From assembly GCA_045130235.1 (NCBI GenBank), contig JBGUPJ010000048.1:203177-267176 (forward strand): 64,000 bases of DNA, written 5' to 3'. Below are positions 8,350 through 18,400 of the stretch, in pieces. Below the pieces are notes generated by a model. That model worked only from the letters and a program-made list of their open reading frames with translations, did no database searches and had not been told where the DNA came from. Source of the DNA: UBA1756 sp045130235. GTDB lineage: Bacteria > Bacteroidota > Bacteroidia > Bacteroidales > WCHB1-69. Position 1 is the first letter of the stretch, and each line of letters starts with the position of its first letter. The translations under genes and the position numbers were made by a program.

Positions 8350-9489
8350 ATGAAACTCTCCCAACTCAGCGACAAATTCAGCACCTATTTCGAGAAAGGC
8401 AAGCCGTTGCACTTCCTCTCTTCGTTGTATGATGCCATCGACAGCTTCTTCCTGACTCCCAAAACGGTGACGAAAGGCGGGAGCCATGTGCGCGATGCGG
8501 TGGATATGAAGCGCGTGATGATAACAGTGATGATTGCCCTGCTGCCGGCCCTTTGTTTTGGAATTTGGAATGTGGGAAGTCAGCACTACCTCGCATTAGG
8601 TGAAAGTGCAAGTTTTTGGAAATGTGTGGGATATGGTTTGTTGAAGTGGCTTCCAATGGTGGTAGTAACCTACGTTTCAGGCCTCACCATTGAGGTGATT
8701 TTCGCTCAGCGGCGTGGCCATCAGGTGGCGGAAGGTTTCTTTGTGACCGGCTTTTTGATCCCGATGATAATGCCGCCGGATGTGCCGTTATGGATGGTGG
8801 CCGTTGCCACCGCCTTCTCGGTCTTGTTTGCCAAAGAGGTTTTCGGCGGCACAGGTTACAACTTCCTAAATCCAGCTTTGGTGGCGCGAGCATTCGTCTT
8901 TTTCGCTTATCCGTCAGTGATTTCCGGTGATGCGGTGTGGATTTCTGGCGCGCCCGATGCCGTCAGTGGTGCCACGCCTCTGGCTCTGGCTGCCAGTGGT
9001 GCCACCGGCCAGATGCCTTCGTTCATGGAGATGTTTGTCGGCACCATTCCCGGATGTATCGGCGAGACCTCTAAAATCGCCATTCTCATCGGTGCCCTTG
9101 TCCTCCTGCTGACGCAAGTGGCCAGCTGGAAAATCATGCTGACCGCCATCTTCGGGGGCTGGGCGATGGCTGAAATCCTGTTCCATTGCGGCGTTACTCC
9201 GTTCTGCGGCTGGCAACATATCATCATGGGCGGCTTCCTCTTCGGTGCTGTCTTCATGGCTACCGACCCCGTCACGGCAGCTCACACTTCCGCTGGCAAG
9301 TATATCTTCGGACTGCTGGTGGGCATCCTGGCCATTGTGATCCGCGTGGCCAACCATGGGTATCCGGAAGGCATGATGCTCGCCATCCTGATGATGAATG
9401 TGTTCGCTCCGCTGATTGACTATTGTGTGGTACGAGTTACGGTGAAAAGGCGAAAAAAACGTCTTTTGAAATTTAAAAACAACCTATAA
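8350..9489 (+). CDS. nqrB: Na+-translocating NADH:quinone reductase subunit B
   Basis: NqrB is a polytopic inner-membrane subunit that carries covalently bound FMN and riboflavin and forms part of the sodium path. The flavinylation motif SGAT is present (residues 206-209, Thr209 as the FMN-linked residue), within a protein of many hydrophobic helices. I prefer the ATG at 8350 (379 residues, starting MKLSQLSDKF) because the N-terminus then lines up with family members; an ATG at 8332 inside nqrA would add six residues. The C-terminus ends in a basic tail (RRKKRLLKF). The gene is followed not by nqrC but by an unrelated lipoprotein gene 11 bases away. Confidence 0.92.
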   Translation: MKLSQLSDKFSTYFEKGKPLHFLSSLYDAIDSFFLTPKTVTKGGSHVRDAVDMKRVMITVMIALLPALCFGIWNVGSQHYLALGESASFWKCVGYGLLKWLPMVVVTYVSGLTIEVIFAQRRGHQVAEGFFVTGFLIPMIMPPDVPLWMVAVATAFSVLFAKEVFGGTGYNFLNPALVARAFVFFAYPSVISGDAVWISGAPDAVSGATPLALAASGATGQMPSFMEMFVGTIPGCIGETSKIAILIGALVLLLTQVASWKIMLTAIFGGWAMAEILFHCGVTPFCGWQHIIMGGFLFGAVFMATDPVTAAHTSAGKYIFGLLVGILAIVIRVANHGYPEGMMLAILMMNVFAPLIDYCVVRVTVKRRKKRLLKFKNNL

Positions 9490-9500
9490 ATCAATTGTCT

Positions 9501-10190
9501 ATGTCGGTCTGTCGTTTTTGGTTTTGTCTTGTTGGTGTGATGATTATGTTCGGGTGCTCGTCCAAGCAATCTGACGATTCTTCTGTGGATAGTTTGGGCC
9601 TTCCCTATGAGGTGAAGGAGAGTTATGCCGCCACTGCCTCGTTGTTGGAGGAGGCTCCATCCACTTTGAAGAGTTTCAATAGTACGGCTTCCGATGATGA
9701 TTTACAGCTGTTGGTGGATCAGTATGAGGGTTTGGTATTTACTTATGATGCGGGTGATTTGACGGATGATGCCCGTAAGTTCTGTGCGCACCACAAGGCT
9801 CGTGTGGATTCCCTCCGACAGGTCATCCGAGGGGTGATAAAGGAGAATCTCTCTTCGGTGCGCCGCACGCTAGTATATGATATGGATCAGGATTTCGAGG
9901 ATGAGATAGAATACGCTTTCAAAGTGCCTAAAGGTACTCGTATTTACGTGCAATGTTCGGTTAGTGTTCAAGCGAGCATCCGACTATATAATAAAGAGAA
10001 CAATGTGACACTGCGCTCTTGGAGCCGCAAGAAAGAATTGGATGACAGTGCTGTCGCTTCGGCAACTGCCATTTACATTTTAAAAGTGAAAGCAAAAGGT
10101 GAGCATACGCTTTCGTTGGAGGTGACTAAGAATCTGATTAGCATTGATGAGCTGGACAAGGATTATGAGTTGCCGGAAGATGAGGAGTGA
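9501..10190 (+). CDS. predicted lipoprotein of unknown function downstream of nqrB
   Basis: I do not recognise this family. The 229-residue protein begins with a hydrophobic leader ending in MFGCSSKQ, a plausible though imperfect lipobox (Cys19), and is otherwise hydrophilic and acidic (C-terminus DYELPEDEE). The second half, around KVPKGTRIYVQCSVS and ATAIYILKVKAKGEHTLSL, reads like beta-rich sequence. It lies 11 bases after nqrB on the same strand with no visible promoter, so it is probably cotranscribed with nqrAB. Its position where nqrC is expected is striking, but it shows no FMN-binding SGAT motif and is not an NqrC. An upstream TTG at 9495 is an alternative start. Confidence 0.75.
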   Translation: MSVCRFWFCLVGVMIMFGCSSKQSDDSSVDSLGLPYEVKESYAATASLLEEAPSTLKSFNSTASDDDLQLLVDQYEGLVFTYDAGDLTDDARKFCAHHKARVDSLRQVIRGVIKENLSSVRRTLVYDMDQDFEDEIEYAFKVPKGTRIYVQCSVSVQASIRLYNKENNVTLRSWSRKKELDDSAVASATAIYILKVKAKGEHTLSLEVTKNLISIDELDKDYELPEDEE

Positions 10191-10211
10191 ATCTAACCAA
10201 TTGAAACGATT

Positions 10212-11546
10212 TCAACGTACAATCATTCTCTCCAAGTACGACAATGCTTCGTCCACCTCTAATGGTGCGGTGAGTCGCTCCTTCCCGCGATATACCGCCA
10301 CCTTGCCGTGGGTAGCCCCCACAATACCGTAGTCGGCATCCGCCATCTCGCCCGGCCCGTTCACCACACAGCCCATCACCCCGATTTTCAGTCCCGGATA
10401 GTGACTGAACCGCTCCTTCACCTTTGCCAACGTGCCCTGTATGTCGTACTCGGTACGGCCGCACGACGGACAGGAGATGATTTCCGTCCGTGTCATCTTG
10501 ATGCGGCAGGCCTGCAAAATCAGCTCCGAAAGATTTTGGCACTCTTCTTGTGAGAAACGGTCGTTTTCAATCTCCAACTCTTTGAAAGGATGGTGTAGCA
10601 GTTCGTGGCCTGTGTGGGCGGCACATACCATCATCCATTTCTCTCTGTTATTCTGATAATAGTTGATTTTCAGTAGATTATCTTTGTGGGAAAGATGTAC
10701 TTTGTGACTTTCTTCTTGCAGATGGGTGAGTGTGGTGGCGGGACGAATCTCGGCCTCCGGTTCCTCCGTCAGCGATACGCGGATGGTGTCGCCGATACCG
10801 TCTAATAGCAGCGCACCGATGCCGGCCGCCGACTTTACGCGCCCTTCGTCGCCCGCGCCCGCCTCGGTAACTCCGAGATGCAAAGGATAGACCGTGCCGT
10901 TTTGTGTCATCTTGTCGTGCAGCAGGCGTGTCGCCTCCATCATGGTGATGACGTTGCTCGACTTCATGGAAAGTACAATATTATGATAGTCAAACTGTTG
11001 GCAGATATCAATCCACTCCATCGCCGACATGGCCATAGCGAGTGGCGTGTTGCCGTAGCGGCTTACGATGCGGTCGCACAGCGAGCCGTGGTTGACGCCG
11101 ATGCGCAGGGCGGTGCCGTGCTGCCGGCAGATCTCAAACAGCGGTTTTGCCCGTTCCGCCATCGCCTGCACCGATGCGGCATACTCCTCGTCAGTGAGGT
11201 CCAACTGGTTGAAATTGCGTTTGTCCACGAAGTTGCCGGGGTTCACCCGCACCTTCTCCACAATGGCGGCACACGCTTCGGCCACCTGCGGCTTGAAGTG
11301 CACATCGGCCACCAAAGGCAGATGGTAGCCTCGAGCCCGCAAGTTCTCCTTGATGGCTTGCAACGATGTCACCTCTCTCATCGAGGGTACGGTGATGCGG
11401 GCCATCTGGCAGCCCGCCTCCGCCATCCGTATCACTTGCGCTACGGTGGCCTCTATGTCGTTGGTGTTGGTATTGGTCATCGATTGAACCACAATGGGTT
11501 CGCCTTCGCCAATGCGGATATTGCCGATGCTTGCGGTATGATTCAT
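10212..11546 (-). CDS. ispG: 4-hydroxy-3-methylbut-2-enyl diphosphate synthase with shortened insert
   Basis: IspG (GcpE) converts MEcPP to HMBPP, the penultimate MEP pathway step, using a 4Fe-4S cluster. The N-terminal TIM barrel is clear (IVVQSMTNTNT, VADVHFKP, RVNPGNFVDKR). The cluster site is CPSCGRTEYD (Cys359, Cys362) and MGCVVNGPGE (Cys393, Glu400). At 444 residues it is longer than E. coli IspG (372) but much shorter than the roughly 600-residue Bacteroidetes/plant form with a full central domain: about 70 extra residues remain between 270 and 350. The gene faces the nqrB-linked lipoprotein, with 21 bases between the convergent stops. Confidence 0.94.
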   Translation of the reverse strand: MNHTASIGNIRIGEGEPIVVQSMTNTNTNDIEATVAQVIRMAEAGCQMARITVPSMREVTSLQAIKENLRARGYHLPLVADVHFKPQVAEACAAIVEKVRVNPGNFVDKRNFNQLDLTDEEYAASVQAMAERAKPLFEICRQHGTALRIGVNHGSLCDRIVSRYGNTPLAMAMSAMEWIDICQQFDYHNIVLSMKSSNVITMMEATRLLHDKMTQNGTVYPLHLGVTEAGAGDEGRVKSAAGIGALLLDGIGDTIRVSLTEEPEAEIRPATTLTHLQEESHKVHLSHKDNLLKINYYQNNREKWMMVCAAHTGHELLHHPFKELEIENDRFSQEECQNLSELILQACRIKMTRTEIISCPSCGRTEYDIQGTLAKVKERFSHYPGLKIGVMGCVVNGPGEMADADYGIVGATHGKVAVYRGKERLTAPLEVDEALSYLERMIVR

Positions 11547-11556
11547 GGAATGAAAT

Positions 11557-13008
11557 TTACGGTTTTTTGTTCTGATTGAGCGGTATATTCTCGTCCTCCT
11601 CCGTCTGATGGAACAGACGAGCCAAGTAGAGTGGCAACTGTGTGGTGATGTCGGGCGCTTCTCTTTTCACCAGCGTCCCATCCGGCGAAAACAGCAAATT
11701 GTCGGGCAATGTTGTAATCTGTAAGTTGTCAATCCACTGGTAGTTATGATCAAAATGTACAAAAGTCCAGTCGAACTGCGGAAAATGTTCCTTGAACTGG
11801 ATGAAATGTCCGAAATTGAAATCGATAGAAAGACTTACAAACGTAATGCTGTCTTTGTATTTTTGTTGTAACTCTTTGATAATCATCATTTCACGAATAC
11901 AATCTTCGCAAGTGGTATTGAAAATCTGCACGTAAAGCCATTTCCCTTTATAATCATCGATATTAAAGGAAGCCCCACTGGCGGTCTTCATCCCTTCAAA
12001 AGTGATGGCGTCATTCTTCTGGTACGGGTGTACTGAGGTGAGCATATTTTTTACAATAATCTGATGTTCAGGGAAATGCGTGGTGGTCGCAATTTCCTCA
12101 AGAATGTGCTCTATGTTTTTCTTGTTGAATTTTTTATTCTCGTAAATTTCCGCCAAATTCTCAATGATGACCAGCTCGCGGATTCGTTCATTCACCAAAT
12201 AAGGGTCTTTTCCGACTAAATTGAACAGCGGTCGGTAGGTGCCCTCCTGATTGATGCAGTTCAATAGCTCTTTCTGATTGATTCGGGGTGAAGTGGTGAG
12301 ATAATGGTCGTAAAATTCGTTAAAAAAGTTCATGTAGGCAGGATTGAAGTAGAGCAGATATTCATTATCCAAGTACTTGCGATAGAGTGAGTCGGTATTT
12401 TTTTGCAGGACTATTCTCTCGAGTGAGGCCATCGTATAATAGATGTACGATTTGTAAAAATTATTGGGACTGTACTGCAATGGGAATCGGCGGCTGATGG
12501 CATTGCTAATGCTATCATATTCTATAGTCGTGATGTCGCTGATGATATTGGGGGAATAATAATCGATGGCACTTTCAAAAAATCTTTCAAACCGATTGAT
12601 TTTTATATTGATATCTTCAGTGAGGGTGGTGTCATTATTGCGAATTTGCAGAAAACCTCCATACGACATCGGGTCAAGCAGGTTGAAGAGTTCCGGGTCC
12701 ATGTCGATGGTGAAATCGTAGGTTCTTCCCGGCTCGATGTAAAATTCAGCCCTTGAAGTGCGGATGACCAATTGTACTAATGTCGGACGTATAATGTTGT
12801 AAGTCAGTAAAAAATGTCCTTTCGCGTCAATCTTGTCGGTGGCGGCCACTACACTTTTATAGGAGGCCAGATCTTCAAAGGTCACTAATCGAATCTCTTC
12901 ATTAGCGGCAAAATCTGCGATTCCTTTGATGGTGACGGGGTACGACTGTCCTTGGATGCTTGTGAGGCAGCCAGCCAAAATTGCCATCAGAAGAATCAGT
13001 CGTTTCAT
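11557..13008 (-). CDS. exported thioredoxin-fold (TlpA-like) protein, probable lipoprotein
   Basis: A 483-residue envelope protein. The N-terminus MKRLILLMAILAGC fits a lipoprotein signal (LAGC, Cys14), although cleavage near SIQGQS is also possible. Residues 20-330 are a helical/beta N-terminal region like the DUF4369-type domain seen before TlpA domains in Bacteroidetes. Residues 340-465 are a thioredoxin fold with WLYVQIFNTTCEDCIREM; the CEDC pair is the redox CxxC, and a cis-proline TTLP segment follows. Likely role: disulfide reduction or thiol redox control in the periplasm. It lies 10 bases upstream of ispG on the same strand and has its own -7 box. Confidence 0.85.
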   Translation of the reverse strand: MKRLILLMAILAGCLTSIQGQSYPVTIKGIADFAANEEIRLVTFEDLASYKSVVAATDKIDAKGHFLLTYNIIRPTLVQLVIRTSRAEFYIEPGRTYDFTIDMDPELFNLLDPMSYGGFLQIRNNDTTLTEDINIKINRFERFFESAIDYYSPNIISDITTIEYDSISNAISRRFPLQYSPNNFYKSYIYYTMASLERIVLQKNTDSLYRKYLDNEYLLYFNPAYMNFFNEFYDHYLTTSPRINQKELLNCINQEGTYRPLFNLVGKDPYLVNERIRELVIIENLAEIYENKKFNKKNIEHILEEIATTTHFPEHQIIVKNMLTSVHPYQKNDAITFEGMKTASGASFNIDDYKGKWLYVQIFNTTCEDCIREMMIIKELQQKYKDSITFVSLSIDFNFGHFIQFKEHFPQFDWTFVHFDHNYQWIDNLQITTLPDNLLFSPDGTLVKREAPDITTQLPLYLARLFHQTEEDENIPLNQNKKP

Positions 13009-13089
13009 GGTCGATAGTCGATAGAGATGGTTTAATTATCTATGTTTTAATATTTTATCATTTAATAATAAAATAATTGTGCAATGCTG

Positions 13090-13097
13090 CAAAGATA
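13090..13097 (-). promoter_or_regulatory. -7 box (TATCTTTG) for the thioredoxin-fold gene
   Basis: On the minus strand TATCTTTGCAG is a full TAnnTTTG match about 80 bases before the ATG at 13008. The rest of the 194-base gap (13009-13202) is AT-rich and holds nothing else I can name. Confidence 0.55.
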
Positions 13098-13202
13098 CAA
13101 TTTTTTTGAAGATTTTATTCGTGCCCAATTCCATCTTTGTGTGATGAAATTCTCTCGAATTTTCCCAGCATGGTTTTGTGGAAGGCTGTTGTAGGAGAAT
13201 TT

Positions 13203-14087
13203 TTAATGCCGCTTTGCGTTTTTCTTGGACTGCTTTTTCGCACTTCTCAATATCTGGTGGCTTCTCTTTGAGTAGTGTTTGAGCTTGTCGTATGAATCAT
13301 TGAAGCATAGGACTCTCGGCATCCATTTATCGTATATGATGCATATCTTGGCTGGTTCTACCTTTAGTGTAGCATGTGGCTGTGCATTCATAACGATAAG
13401 TGTAACGTCACCCCCATGTCTGATTTCCCCCAATTGGTAATAAATATTTGCGTACTTGAGAATAATAAGAGAATGATTTCCTTCTCTCTGCCCTGGATGC
13501 ACAAAGCCATTTTTCACTAATTTTGCCTGTTCCCATCCTTGCCATTCCACTGTTTGTAGGCTTTTTTGAAAGTCATTTGTAAATTTGGAGTCCGATGGGT
13601 AATATAAACAATAGATTTTAGCCTTTGACGAGTCGAATGGTATTTCAATGTCTTCTTGGGGATAATAATCGCTATAGGATCGCATAAATGTCACCTGCAC
13701 TGTGTCTTTTAACGATTCATAACGCTTGATGATTTCTCCCGTGCTCTTTTGAACAGAAAAATCATAGAAAAGAGCTTGAATGCACGCAAGACAGCGTAAA
13801 TTTTTTAGAAAAGCAGAATCCGACCACTGCCATCTTTTAGCATAGAACATCAACGAATCATGGCGATTCAATGGAATTTTCCTTTCGTTTTCGTCAAGTG
13901 TCTCATATAATGAACGATAGAAGTCAAGTTGACTGCTGTCAATATCGTTGTCTTTACAAGGAGGGTGTGTTATGCACAAGGAGTCCCAGCGGTCAAGTCT
14001 TTCCTCAATTTGGGAAAAACATGGCTGAGACAGCAAAACGATCATGAGGAAAATCAGACAGCGTTTTATGTTTTTAAACGTTTTCAA
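13203..14087 (-). CDS. secreted protein of unknown function
   Basis: I do not recognise this family. The 294-residue product starts with a clear signal peptide (residues 1-25, cleavage likely after QPCFS). The mature part is hydrophilic, with several cysteines (for example ITHPPCKDND and RCLACIQ), a central segment around YCLYYPSDSKF, and a very basic C-terminus (KKQSKKNAKRH). It is more AT-rich than its neighbours, which may hint at separate origin. It lies 37 bases downstream of the TolC-family gene on the same strand, so it may be the last gene of the TPR-C25-TolC unit. Confidence 0.7.
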   Translation of the reverse strand: MKTFKNIKRCLIFLMIVLLSQPCFSQIEERLDRWDSLCITHPPCKDNDIDSSQLDFYRSLYETLDENERKIPLNRHDSLMFYAKRWQWSDSAFLKNLRCLACIQALFYDFSVQKSTGEIIKRYESLKDTVQVTFMRSYSDYYPQEDIEIPFDSSKAKIYCLYYPSDSKFTNDFQKSLQTVEWQGWEQAKLVKNGFVHPGQREGNHSLIILKYANIYYQLGEIRHGGDVTLIVMNAQPHATLKVEPAKICIIYDKWMPRVLCFNDSYDKLKHYSKRSHQILRSAKKQSKKNAKRH

Positions 14088-14124
14088 ATCATTTTTTTTT
14101 CAAAACCCGTACTATATGTTCGCC

Positions 14125-15393
14125 TTACAGCTGGCCCTTTAATGCCATCAGCTCAAACTTGGCCTTCAGCAGTTGGATGGTGTGTACCTCGCGGGCGGTG
14201 ATGGAAAGGGTCTCGTCGTTCTGCAACTTAATGTAGTCCATGGCAGTGATGGTGCCGTTGAGCAGCTGCGTGTTGGCAGTCTCGCGAATCTCCTGATACT
14301 TCTGGGTGATCTGCTCATCCAGAATCAACAGGTGCTCAATACGCTTGATTTCGTTGATTTTCTCCTGAATGGCAATCTGGTTGCCTTTCGTAAAGTCAGC
14401 CTGCTGACTCTCCAGAATGGATTTTTGCAGCACAATAATATCACTCACACCCTTGGTTTTGGCCCAGTCAATCAACGGGATGTTGAATTTCAGGCCCACC
14501 ACATAAAACCAGTCTGCCTTGTTGTTCAGCAGATTGTAATTGGGACGGCCATATCCGCCGATGGCCATGAATGCCAATTTGGGTAGGCTCTTTGAAATGT
14601 GCAGTTTTCGCTGATACTCCAATGAGTTGATAGTGTTTTCAAAGATGGAAAACTCAAGTCGTGAGGAGCCGAGGTCATAACTCACACTGGGCAGCTCGGG
14701 CTGCACAAACTCCGCGTTCGACAAGTCTTTTCCTGTCAGAATAGAGAGGGATGAGATGAGCGACTCGCGGTTGGCCAACATCTCGTCCTTCTGTTGTTGG
14801 ATTTTCAGTCCCTCCACGTCCAGCTGGGCGATGGAGTTGGCATACACCACACCTGCTTTCAACAAAGCTCTTAACTGGTCTGACTGCTCTTGGAAAATCT
14901 TCTCCACATTCGATAAAATCTCAATCTGTTTATCAATAATTAAAAGATTGAGATACATATTGATAATCTGTTCTTTGAGCTGGGCGATAGATAAGTCCAA
15001 CTTGCTGATTTCATTTTTGTTGAGAAGCCTTTCGCGTTTCCGTCCGTAACTTGCCTGTAGTCCGTCGAACACTACCTGCTGCATATTCAACGACACGTTG
15101 TAAATGTCGTGCCGTGGGGCGCCAATGCCATAGTCGGCGGCTAACTCTTCTGGGAGTTGGGTGATGGGCGACATATAGCCGATGGCACCGTCAATCTGTA
15201 GGGTAGGGTAGTAGTGCGAAGAAACGTCATTCAGTTTCACTTGGAGCAATTGTTCGTTCAGCTCTTTTTGCAGATTGGAGGAAGATTGCGCCACAGCCCA
15301 CTGCTGGCATTCGTCAATCGTGACGACCTGCGCCATGGCAGGTGCGACGGCGAAGACCAGCAGCAGGGTGGCGGTGATGATGATTTTCTTCAT
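14125..15393 (-). CDS. TolC-family outer membrane efflux protein
   Basis: A 422-residue outer membrane channel protein. It has a signal peptide (residues 1-21, ending AMAQ), the TIDECQQWAV start typical of Bacteroidetes TolC proteins, and two long alpha-helical halves (for example around residues 120-230 and 320-420). TolC trimers join inner-membrane pumps via adaptor proteins. It lies 20 bases downstream of the huge C25 protease gene on the same strand, with no pump or adaptor adjacent, so its partner is unknown. A second TolC gene (27735-29036) belongs to the MacAB-like operon. Confidence 0.88.
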   Translation of the reverse strand: MKKIIITATLLLVFAVAPAMAQVVTIDECQQWAVAQSSSNLQKELNEQLLQVKLNDVSSHYYPTLQIDGAIGYMSPITQLPEELAADYGIGAPRHDIYNVSLNMQQVVFDGLQASYGRKRERLLNKNEISKLDLSIAQLKEQIINMYLNLLIIDKQIEILSNVEKIFQEQSDQLRALLKAGVVYANSIAQLDVEGLKIQQQKDEMLANRESLISSLSILTGKDLSNAEFVQPELPSVSYDLGSSRLEFSIFENTINSLEYQRKLHISKSLPKLAFMAIGGYGRPNYNLLNNKADWFYVVGLKFNIPLIDWAKTKGVSDIIVLQKSILESQQADFTKGNQIAIQEKINEIKRIEHLLILDEQITQKYQEIRETANTQLLNGTITAMDYIKLQNDETLSITAREVHTIQLLKAKFELMALKGQL

Positions 15394-15413
15394 CAGGTGA
15401 TATTCAGATTATA

Positions 15414-18400
15414 TTATCTCTTGACAATCTTCACGGTTCCCAAAACTTGTTCGCCGTGGAAGATGCGGAGGAAGTACATGCCGTCGGCACAGTTCGTGAG
15501 GTCGATGTCGGTGAGTTCGCTGTTGATGGTCTGGCTCTGAATCAGGCGGCCATACACGTCATACACGCGCAGCTCTTGTGCATCGGGGTTGTCGCACTGT
15601 ACGTGGGTGAGACCCGTTGTCGGGTTGGGATACACTGTCATCAGGTTGACGCTGCCGTTCTCGTTGATGCCCACACCCGTGATGACCGTAATCTCGAATT
15701 CGTAGGAGGCGGTATTGTCGCCATCGGTGATGAGGTGAGTGAACGGGATGACGGTCTGGTTGGGAGTCTGTGCGTCGATGACCACGTCATACTGTGAGGT
15801 AAGGGTGGCACCGGGAACTGCGGCCTGGAAGTTGACCACCGGGCTGGCGATGGAGGCGTAGCCGGAGGTGCTCATCAGCGTGGAGGCGACATTCTGTGCG
15901 GCCATGTTACCGTCGTTGCGGCTATACACGGTCACCTTGATGGTTTCGCCCGGGTTGATGTCGTTGTCGCCATTGCCGGAGATGATGCTCACCGTGTGGC
16001 TGGTCTCCACAAAGGTGATAAAGCCGTCGAATTCTATCACTGTGACGGTGAACTCTACCGAGCAGGTGTCTTCGTCGCTGGTCATGGTGTGGGTGAAGGT
16101 CAGCACGGTCTCATCCGGGGTGTCAGCGTCAATCAGCACAGAGAACTGCGTGTTGGCGACCGCGTAACCCGCAATGGTGCCGATGGTCTGGGTGCCATTG
16201 GCGATGGTGGCATACTGTGAGTCGCAGGTGAGCGTGGAGACGGCGTTGTGAGCATCAGCGCGTCCGTCGTTGCGCGTATAGACGCTGACCTGGATGGTCT
16301 CGCCGGGGTTGACATCCGCATCACCATTGCCGGTGATGATGGTGTAGTTGTGGTTCACATCGTTGAGGTTCACCACGGCGGCCTCCAACACAGTGATGGT
16401 GAAGGAGTAGCTGTCGGAACCGTGTACGCCGGCATCAGCGGTGTGTAGGAAGCTGATGGTGGTGTTGTCAGGCGTATTGGCGGCAATGTCGATGGTGAAC
16501 ACCGTGGTAGCGGTGCCATTGGCAGCGATGCTGCTCAAGGTCTGGTCAGCGTTGGTGATGGTGACATACGGTGAGTTGCTGGTGAGGGTGGAGGTGATGT
16601 TGGACAAATCAACCATGCCAGGGTTCTCAGTGGTGATGGTCACCTCGATGGTTTCGGTCGGGTTGATTTCAGTGTCGCCGTTACCAACGGTGATGGCAAC
16701 GCTGTGGCTCAAATCATCTACCCAACCTGAATGAGCGATGAAGCTGAAGGTATAGGTCTGCTGCTCGGCCACTTCGTTGATGAAGTAGTCGGCGATGACA
16801 GTGCAGTTGATGAGCGTGCCGTCGGCCACTTCTCCAATCTGGCCTGCGAAGATGCTGGTGAGGTCGAGTACCTGTCCGCCCGCGATGGTGGCGACGGTCT
16901 CGGTGGCATCGGTGAGGGTGAGGGCAGAGGAGATGGTGGTGAGGGTGAGGGTCACATCGTTGATGGCCTCAGTGCTGTTGTTCTCAATGGTGACGTCGAA
17001 GTTGGCGGTCTCCAACTCATTGCCGGTGCTGTTGGCGTTCAAGCCGGCAGCGGTGATGAGGATGCCTTCCGGCATGGGAGCTATGCCGCCACCATCGTTG
17101 GTCGGCCAGATGATGTTGTCCAACTTGGCACAGTCGGAACCGTAGGCTACGTTCTGTCCGTTGTTGCTTCTGACGTAAGCGAACTTGATGGTGTGGGTAC
17201 CTGCCGTGATGGGGAAGGCGTGATACTGCCAGGTGCAGGTGTCGGTGTAGGTTCCACCCCAGCCGCCGGAGCTTTGCACACCGTTGCTGACTTCGTACTG
17301 CTGTACACCGTCAATGTAGAAACGGAAGTAACCGTAGTTGGCTCTTGCCGCAACTTTCGAGAAGAAGCTGATTTCACCATCGGTACAGTCGATGGTGAGT
17401 TCGAGCTCGGACTGTGTATTTCTACGTCCGGCGTTGCCCGACTTGGCGTAGTAGCTTCCGCCGATGGCTTCGTTGGGATCGTTCACGATGGTCCACGGGT
17501 ACTGGCTGTTGTTCTCCCATTCAAACTGGGTGAAGTCGCCGGTTTCCCAATCTTCCATGGCTTCGGTGCTGCCGACAGTCAGATAGATGGTGTCGGTGCG
17601 GTCGGCGTTCGGATCGGTGGTGCTGAAGATGTGGTGTACGTAAGGAATGATAGTACCCACCGGCACGTTGGCACCGATATTGATGGTGAAGTCGGAGGCG
17701 TATTGGTCACTTGCCTGGATGGTGCCTACGTTGATGGTGCCGTTGACCACTGCTGCGGGTGTGTAGTAGGTGGAAAGCTGTGAAATTACATTGGTAGCGT
17801 CAGCACGACCGGTGTTGGCATCCACGATGGTGAGTACCACGGTTTCTCCCGGGTCGATGGTGTTGTCGCTGTTGCCGACACTGATAATGTAGCTGTCGCT
17901 GATTTTCTCCAGCGTTGCGATGGGCACCTCGACGGCCATGACGGAAACCAGATAAACGGGGCTGGTGACCGTGCCATCGGAAACGGTGTGGTTGAAAGTG
18001 ATCAGGGTGCTGTCGGGTGTGTTGGCATCGATGTTGATGTGGTAGGTGGTGGTAGCGGTGGAGTTGGGTCCGATATAAGAGATGGTCTCATTGGCATTGG
18101 TGATGGTAGCGTACGGTGAGCTGGTGGTCAGCACAGAGGTGAGGTTGATGAACGGGTTGGCGCTGAGGTTTTCAGTGGTGATGGTAAGGTCGATGCTCTC
18201 GCCAGGGTTCAAATCAGCATCGCCGTTGCCAGAAGTGATGATCACGTTGTGGCTGATGTCGTTAAGGTCTTCCGGTTCGGGAGCGATTTCGCCGCCCATC
18301 GGGAAAGTGATGTTGTCCACCCAAGCGTAGTCGCTGTTGCTGTTTTGCGAATAGTCTTTCTCATATTCAAATTTGAGGGTGTGCTCACCCGCTTCAATCG

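Noticed and set aside
9501..10190. Idea that the gene after nqrB is a divergent nqrC
   Set aside because: NqrC has one N-terminal helix and an FMN-binding SGAT-type motif; this product has a lipoprotein-like leader and no such motif.
13147..13201. Inverted repeat AAATTCTC/GAGAATTT as a terminator of the secreted unknown gene
   Set aside because: The arms are only 8 bp, about 40 bases apart, and no T-run follows in the right direction.
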